Shown here piece by piece: positions 30,918-34,348 of a stretch of 34,348 nt of DNA (position 1 is the first letter of the stretch; every line of letters begins with the position of its first letter). The DNA lies in the IMG/VR virus record IMGVR_UViG_3300005607_000033, positions 1 through 34,348 of that record; one strand, 5' to 3'. This DNA is from a virus. The position numbers and the translations under genes are program-made. The notes below the pieces were generated by a model. The model was not told where the DNA came from. It saw only the letters and a program-made list of their open reading frames with translations, and ran no database searches.

Positions 30918-31118
30918 CTACTTGTTCGCGGGGTGCCGAGGGCGGCCGCGCCTCTTCTTTCTCTTGTGCGGATACTTCCCTCCGTGCGCCTGCTCTTTAC
31001 GGCGTTCGCTCAGGAAAATGGCCGTCGCCTGGGCACGACTCTTTACCTTGGGGCCGTGCTTACTCCCCGACCGCAGTGTTCCCCTCTTGAATTTCTTCCA
31101 CACGTCCTTGCTCGGCAT
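30918..31118 (-). CDS. DUF6496-like small basic protein (66 aa)
   Basis: A 66-residue Lys/Arg-rich protein with the DUF6496 pattern: KDVWKKFKRGTLRSGSKHGP, then VKSRAQATAIFLSERRK, and a very basic C-terminus (KRKKRRGRPRHP). Members are known from phages and bacteria without a firm function; the charge suggests DNA or RNA binding. It ends one base before the portal start. A role in packaging or in neutralising DNA in the head is possible. Confidence 0.7.
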   Translation of the reverse strand: MPSKDVWKKFKRGTLRSGSKHGPKVKSRAQATAIFLSERRKEQAHGGKYPHKRKKRRGRPRHPANK

Positions 31119-31128
31119 CGCCCCGCAC

Positions 31129-31284
31129 CTACCGGATCGCCTTCGGCTTCTTCAGGCGGTACCGCTTCGTCCGCGCGCCGATCCCCGTCCCAAACTTACT
31201 GATCCCCTTGGGGCCGCGCACGCGGATCCGAAGCCCTGTCCGGAGCTTCGGGAGCTTCGGTCGCAGTGAAATGAACTTCGCCAT
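31129..31284 (-). CDS. Very small basic protein (51 aa)
   Basis: A 51-residue Lys/Arg-rich protein starting MAKFISLRPKLP, with an ideal GGAGG nine bases before the ATG (31284). The sequence has KLRTGLRIRVRGPKGISK and ends KKPKAIR. The stop of the previous gene overlaps its ATG (ATGA). It is too short for standard gene finders but the ribosome site and tight coupling support it. Likely nucleic-acid binding; role unknown. Confidence 0.6.
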   Translation of the reverse strand: MAKFISLRPKLPKLRTGLRIRVRGPKGISKFGTGIGARTKRYRLKKPKAIR

Positions 31285-31487
31285 CAGAAGATCCCTCCTA
31301 CGCCCGAGCTCCCCGTGCTCGGAGCGACGAATGGGCCGCCCGCATACGCCGTGTCCGGCTGCGGCGCTGGCCTGCGCGCTCGCTTCGGCGCGACCTTCTT
31401 CGTTCGCTTCGGAGCGCGCACGACGACGACCGTCTTCTTCGCGCGCTTTCGACCCGCCTTTCCCTTCCCCTTCTTCTTGTGCGCCAC
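31284..31487 (-). CDS. Histone-H1-like basic protein (67 aa)
   Basis: A 67-residue protein with a basic Lys/Arg/Ala-rich N-terminal two thirds (MAHKKKGKGKAGRKRAKK, VVVVRAPKRTKKVAPKRA) and a neutral Pro/Gly/Ser C-terminus. The composition is like histone H1 tails or other DNA-condensing peptides, but no family can be named. It is coupled by overlap to 31129-31284. A packaged-DNA-condensing role is a reasonable guess. Confidence 0.6.
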   Translation of the reverse strand: MAHKKKGKGKAGRKRAKKTVVVVRAPKRTKKVAPKRARRPAPQPDTAYAGGPFVAPSTGSSGVGGIF

Positions 31488-31697
31488 CTACGCACCTCCC
31501 GTCTGGGTTGGTGTATCCTGCTTGGCGTATGCCACGAGATCATCGACAAGGCGGTCAAGGAGCGCGCGGAGCCGCATCTCCCCCATCGCCTGAAGCCTCT
31601 GCCCGAATCCGGCGATCACGAGGCCGTCAAAGGCCGGGGGAACGCCGAGGTCGGACAGGATCGCCTTCGCATCGCGGAGCGCCGCATCCCTGTCCAT
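31488..31697 (-). CDS. Small helical protein of unknown function (69 aa)
   Basis: A 69-residue protein (MDRDAALRDAKAILSDLG, GQRLQAMGEMRLRALLDRLV, ending PTQTGGA). The ATG at 31697 lies two bases after the stop of the preceding mini-gene, so translation is likely coupled; the frame is open upstream to 31814 but that part overlaps the well-supported 27-residue gene. Helical and acidic, it differs from its basic neighbours. Function unknown. Confidence 0.5.
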   Translation of the reverse strand: MDRDAALRDAKAILSDLGVPPAFDGLVIAGFGQRLQAMGEMRLRALLDRLVDDLVAYAKQDTPTQTGGA

Positions 31698-31699
31698 GG

Positions 31700-31783
31700 C
31701 TAGTGGAAGATGACGCGGCCCGCGATGACGAGGTGCTGCGACAGCCACGCCGCGAGCCCGAGAAAGATCAGAAGCCAGATCAT
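31700..31783 (-). CDS. Tiny membrane protein, copy 1 (27 aa)
   Basis: A 27-residue peptide starting at ATG 31783 with GGAGGGAGG six bases upstream, an unusually strong site. It is a single predicted membrane helix (IWLLIFLGLAAWL) with a short polar tail. Its first codons repeat those of the next upstream mini-gene. It may be a holin-like, regulatory or membrane-anchor peptide; no family applies at this size. Its stop is two bases before the 69-residue gene start. Confidence 0.5.
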   Translation of the reverse strand: MIWLLIFLGLAAWLSQHLVIAGRVIFH

Positions 31784-31853
31784 GGTATCCTCCCTCCTCC
31801 CACGAGAGCGACATAGAGAAGTGCCGGAAGCACGAGAAAGATCAGAAGCCAGA
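31759..31853. repeat. Direct repeat with 74-bp period in the tiny-gene cassette
   Basis: A 21-bp identical segment occurs at 31759-31779 and 31833-31853, and similarity continues a few bases into both start codons. The 74-bp period is not a multiple of three, so the duplication copied a start region rather than extending one gene. Confidence 0.8.
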
Positions 31854-31857
31854 CCAC
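31780..31857 (-). CDS. Tiny membrane protein, copy 2 (25 aa)
   Basis: A 25-residue peptide starting with GTG at 31857 and ending over the ATG of copy 1 (ATGA overlap). It is one hydrophobic helix (VWLLIFLVLPALLYVALV). The start and first seven codons are almost identical to those of copy 1; the identical 21-bp segments are 31759-31779 and 31833-31853. A GGGGGAA patch lies before the GTG. The start is less certain than that of copy 1 because the site is weaker. Confidence 0.4.
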   Translation of the reverse strand: MVWLLIFLVLPALLYVALVGGGRIP

Positions 31858-31979
31858 GGTGCCGTTCCCCCGATCAAAAAGACATAGAGGATCGCCGCCG
31901 CAAGGTTCACCGCGAACACAACGACCGCGATCCACGCGAGCATGAGGAGCGCATCCCGCACGTCGCGGCGCAAGCGCAT
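31842..31979 (-). CDS. Small membrane protein (45 aa)
   Basis: A 45-residue protein starting at ATG 31979, one base after the stop of the upstream gene, with GGGGAAGTAGG before it. It has a basic amphipathic N-terminus (MRLRRDVRD) and a membrane span (LAWIAVVVFAVNLAAAILYVFL). It reads the end of the duplicated 21-bp segment in another frame than the next mini-gene does. It could be an antiholin-like or membrane-attached assembly factor. Function unknown. Confidence 0.5.
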   Translation of the reverse strand: MRLRRDVRDALLMLAWIAVVVFAVNLAAAILYVFLIGGTAPWSGF

Positions 31980-31980
31980 C

Positions 31981-32112
31981 CTACTTCCCCTTCTTCTTGA
32001 ACGGTCCGCCCGGAACGCTGTAGTGACCGACCTTGCCGCCGCGGACCCATCCCTGGTGCGTGTTCTTGGGCTTCAGCTCGTGCCCACCCTTGTGCGCGCC
32101 CTTCTTCGCCAC
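31981..32112 (-). CDS. Small basic His/Gly/Lys-rich protein (43 aa)
   Basis: A 43-residue protein starting with GTG at 32112 and AAAGGAGG upstream. It begins MAKKGAHKGGHELKPKN, has a WVRGGKVGHYSVPGG middle and ends KKKGK. It is strongly basic and flexible. It is the first gene after terminase in the late transcript. Unknown function; nucleic-acid binding is likely from charge alone. Confidence 0.55.
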   Translation of the reverse strand: MAKKGAHKGGHELKPKNTHQGWVRGGKVGHYSVPGGPFKKKGK

Positions 32113-32223
32113 CGTCCGTCCTCCTTTCGGCTGGAATGTGCGGGGGCGGAGCGAGACCAGGGCGGGGAGCCCTGAGAGACGGGCCTCTGTGGCGGCCAGC
32201 CCATCGAGAGGAGAGAATCCACG
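32113..32223 (-). other. 111-bp intergenic region after terminase with a 6-bp hairpin
   Basis: This gap contains a perfect 6-bp stem (32158-32163/32169-32174) with a five-base loop, and weaker GGCC/GGCC pairings nearby. No T run follows, so it is not a classic terminator. The ribosome site AAAGGAGG of the 43-residue gene is at the low-coordinate end. It may be an RNA processing or attenuation site. No small ORF with a ribosome site is seen. Confidence 0.45.
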
Positions 32224-33828
32224 CTACCGCCCCCGACCAGCATCGATGTGAGCGGTCGACATCCCCGCCGTAGGTAAAGTATATGCCTTCCGAGAGGCGG
32301 GTGTCAAGTCATCCTCCTTGTCATCCTCCTCGACCCATTTCTTCCAGACCTCCTGGGGGGGCGCCACAATCGCCATGTGCTGCGCGAGGCTGTCCAGGAG
32401 GTCGTCGTGCCGAGTCTCCGGCCAGTCCTCCAGCTCCTGATAGAGGTCAGACAGGCCGCGCCGCAGGACGATCTTCCCCGCCCGCATGAGCGGCTGAAGG
32501 GCGTTGATCCGCTCCGCCTTCGTGCGCCGCCGCGACTCCGTGTAGGGAATCACGGCAACGCCCCCCAGCCCTTCCTCACGGAGGCGGTCCACGAGCGCGG
32601 CCCGGTACAGCACCTGCGCGGATGTCGCCTCAATCGCGACGCGGCGCAGGCCATACCTCCGAATGTAGTACACGAGCGTATCGAGCACGGTCGCCGGGCC
32701 CGCCTTGAGACGGGTCGCCTCCAGCACGTACCACGTCTTCTCGCCGTCGACGGCCACGACCGTGATGCCTGTGTAGTCCGCCTCGGCCGAGGTCGAGTAC
32801 GCGGGGTCGACCGCCATAGTGAGCGCGACGGGGAACGACGCCTCCTCCGTCGTGAGCACGGGGAACGGGTAGGGATCGACCTCGCCGTCGAAGAACCGCC
32901 ACCAGCGCCGCGGGAAGATGCGGGCCGACTCCTCGATGGGCGAGTTCTCGTACCAGACCGCGTAGTACTTCTCCTCCAGCTCGTCCCGCTTCTGCCGGAG
33001 GAACTCCTCCGTCAGCCGCGACGGGAAGTACAGAGAGCCGTCGGGGAGGTAGGCCGAGCGGATGAGCGTCACCCACTCGCGCTTCCCGAACTTCTTCTCG
33101 CGCGCCTCGTCCTGGCGCAGGATGTGCCCGTAGACATCGTTGTTGTGCCAGCGCGTCCCGATGATGAGGAGGACTCCGCCCGGCTCCAGGATCGGGTAGA
33201 GCGTCTGCACGTAGCGGTGGACCGACCGGATCGTCGCGTCGCTTGTGATGTTCTTCTCGCTGTGCAGGTCGTCGCAGATGATCACGTCGTAGTGCCCGCC
33301 GACCTTCGGGCGGTTGACCCCCGCCGTGTCGATGGACGGCTCCTTGATCGGCTTCGTGCGCTGCGGGATGAGGATCGACTCCTCCGACCACTCGGGCGCG
33401 CCCGTCACCCAGTCGCCCACGAAGTCGCGCACCGCCTGATGGTACTGGAGGTACGCCTGGATCTCCTGGAGGTAGTCCTTCGCGATGTCGTGCGTGTGCG
33501 AGCTGATGAGGATCCGCAGGTTCGGGTCCCGCACAAGGAGCCAGATCGGAAGCCCGATAGACGCGAGGCTCGACTTGAAGCTACCGCGCGGAACGAGGAG
33601 CATCCCCTTCGCCTGCTCGCTCCCCGCCCCCAGCCGCTCGACGAGCCTCTGGAGGAAGCCGCACATCTCGCGGTGGGGCTGCTCCTCCACGTCGAACTTC
33701 ATGACCTCGCGGCAGAAGGCGAAGAAATCAGTGAGCAGCCTCTGACGACGGCTCGTACTGGCGAGGGTCAATGCCTCGGCTACGAGCGATCTGGAGAAGC
33801 TCTCGGATGGCGGCGGCAATCTGCTCAT
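32224..33828 (-). CDS. terL: Terminase large subunit
   Basis: A 534-residue packaging motor with N-terminal ATPase and C-terminal RNase H-like nuclease. The ATPase has a deviant Walker A, PRGSFKSS (K85), a known style of TerL P-loops, a Walker B VIICDD (D186, D187), and the coupling segment LLIIGTRWHNND. The nuclease has D341 in AVDPAYST, a second acidic patch at VAIEATSAQ, and HDDLLD (D475, D476, D479). It drives DNA into the head and cuts genome-length pieces. The start at ATG 33828 gives a 101-bp overlap with the upstream gene; the ribosome site is weak, so a somewhat later start cannot be excluded. The gene begins the late structural arm as usual. Confidence 0.92.
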   Translation of the reverse strand: MSRLPPPSESFSRSLVAEALTLASTSRRQRLLTDFFAFCREVMKFDVEEQPHREMCGFLQRLVERLGAGSEQAKGMLLVPRGSFKSSLASIGLPIWLLVRDPNLRILISSHTHDIAKDYLQEIQAYLQYHQAVRDFVGDWVTGAPEWSEESILIPQRTKPIKEPSIDTAGVNRPKVGGHYDVIICDDLHSEKNITSDATIRSVHRYVQTLYPILEPGGVLLIIGTRWHNNDVYGHILRQDEAREKKFGKREWVTLIRSAYLPDGSLYFPSRLTEEFLRQKRDELEEKYYAVWYENSPIEESARIFPRRWWRFFDGEVDPYPFPVLTTEEASFPVALTMAVDPAYSTSAEADYTGITVVAVDGEKTWYVLEATRLKAGPATVLDTLVYYIRRYGLRRVAIEATSAQVLYRAALVDRLREEGLGGVAVIPYTESRRRTKAERINALQPLMRAGKIVLRRGLSDLYQELEDWPETRHDDLLDSLAQHMAIVAPPQEVWKKWVEEDDKEDDLTPASRKAYTLPTAGMSTAHIDAGRGR

Positions 33829-34321
33829 CGGAGTACTCTGTCACCTTCTGCGTGCCCAGGGTCTCGGCCATTTTCTCGAACCGCTCGTAGGTCTTCTGAA
33901 GCTCCTGCGCGGCCGGGCGCACAATCTTGTCGTAGTACCGCAGCCCTATCGCGCGCAGCTTCGGGTCCTCGCTGTTCAGGAACTCCAAGCACACCTGCGC
34001 CGCGCGGTCCTGGATCTGCGTGAACATCATGAAGTTCCGGCCCAGGAGGCGCGCGAGGAGCATCTGGACGCCCCGGTTCTTCATGAGGTCGTCCGTGTTC
34101 TTGCCCACCTGCGCGGGCGAGTACTCGGCCGCGAGGTACGCGCGGCCGATGCTCCCGCGCCGGATCTCTCCCTTGCCCGCCTGGATCTCGCGCACGAGGT
34201 GGGCGGCAAAGCAGATGCGCTGGTCCGTCACCCCGAGGAGCCGCAAGGTCGCGAGCTCTCCAGGGAACAGCTGGCTCTTAATTTCTTCGACGAGGGCGAG
34301 GTTCTCGGGCTTTGTGAGCAT
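33728..34321 (-). CDS. Small-terminase candidate, possibly truncated by the right edge
   Basis: A 197-residue mainly helical protein from ATG 34321. It has LVEEIKSQLFPGELATLRLLGV, then VTDQRICFAAHLVREIQAG, a segment with YLAAEYSPAQVGKN and several long charged helices, ending with RSRGIDPRQYEPSSEAAH. No family is evident from the sequence, but the position directly upstream of terL, the helical build and the possible DNA-binding N-terminus suggest the small terminase subunit. The frame stays open to the right end with no good ribosome site before 34321, so the true start may lie beyond the window. It overlaps terL by 101 bp. Confidence 0.5.
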   Translation of the reverse strand: MLTKPENLALVEEIKSQLFPGELATLRLLGVTDQRICFAAHLVREIQAGKGEIRRGSIGRAYLAAEYSPAQVGKNTDDLMKNRGVQMLLARLLGRNFMMFTQIQDRAAQVCLEFLNSEDPKLRAIGLRYYDKIVRPAAQELQKTYERFEKMAETLGTQKVTEYSDEQIAAAIRELLQIARSRGIDPRQYEPSSEAAH

Positions 34322-34348
34322 GGAGCTGCGGACCCGGGCCTGTTGCCG

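Noticed and set aside
28908-31202. Long plus-strand open frame opposite the portal gene
   Set aside because: Antisense shadow caused by GC-biased third codon positions; the opposite strand encodes an evident portal.
32113-32223. Rho-independent terminator after terL
   Set aside because: The hairpin lacks a T run, and downstream genes are closely packed with good ribosome sites.
32377-34023. Long plus-strand open frame opposite terL
   Set aside because: The minus strand has all TerL motifs; the plus frame has low-complexity Arg-rich sequence only.
1-34348. Temperate lifestyle genes (integrase, repressor, att sites)
   Set aside because: No such gene or attachment-like repeat seen; only one small winged-helix-like protein.

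Overview
The window reads as a nearly complete genome (34.3 kb, GC-rich) of a tailed dsDNA bacteriophage, most likely with podovirus-like morphology. It has a P22-gp10/T7-nozzle-like tail protein, a very large virion protein with a lytic transglycosylase domain and several pore/ejection-like proteins. I see no tape measure, tail tube or sheath gene. Strong AGGAGG-type ribosome sites and frequent GTG starts indicate a bacterial host with high GC; the host itself cannot be named from the sequence. There is no integrase, repressor, tRNA or CRISPR array, so a lytic life style is likely but not proven.

Layout. Positions 98-8679 (+ strand) hold the replication and recombination arm: a SNF2-like helicase, a uracil-DNA-glycosylase-like/family A DNA polymerase fusion, a Cas4/RecB-like Fe-S nuclease, a RecA-like (Sak4/AAA_24-type) ATPase with its Walker A motif at the wrong end, a DUF669/SSB-like protein, a VRR-NUC nuclease, a secreted chymotrypsin-like protease, a metallophosphoesterase and a small winged-helix-like protein. 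Positions 8661 to the right edge (- strand) hold the late arm, transcribed right to left: terminase, a cluster of very small basic and membrane proteins, portal, two homing-endonuclease-type genes, scaffold, capsid and decoration proteins, adaptor, tail fibre, tail hub, internal virion proteins, a full-length PurD-like ATP-grasp enzyme inside the virion block, and finally holin and endolysin. The two arms converge and overlap by 19 bp.

How the genes work together. The left arm probably replicates and recombines DNA: helicase and polymerase for synthesis, Cas4-like and VRR-NUC nucleases for processing ends or branches, ATPase and SSB-like protein for strand handling. The right arm packages DNA (terminase, portal), builds the head (scaffold, capsid, decoration) and tail, delivers DNA (large transglycosylase protein and partners) and lyses the cell.

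Most notable: the circularly permuted recombination ATPase; the PurD-like ATP-grasp enzyme in the virion gene block; the polymerase fusion whose glycosylase-like domain lacks the Fe-S cysteines; a secreted serine protease whose signal peptide overprints a nuclease tail; a degenerate Endo VII-type HNH gene overlapping a LAGLIDADG gene; and a cassette of overlapping 25-45 residue membrane peptides carrying a 74-bp-period duplication. No gene-free stretch exceeds about 115 bp.
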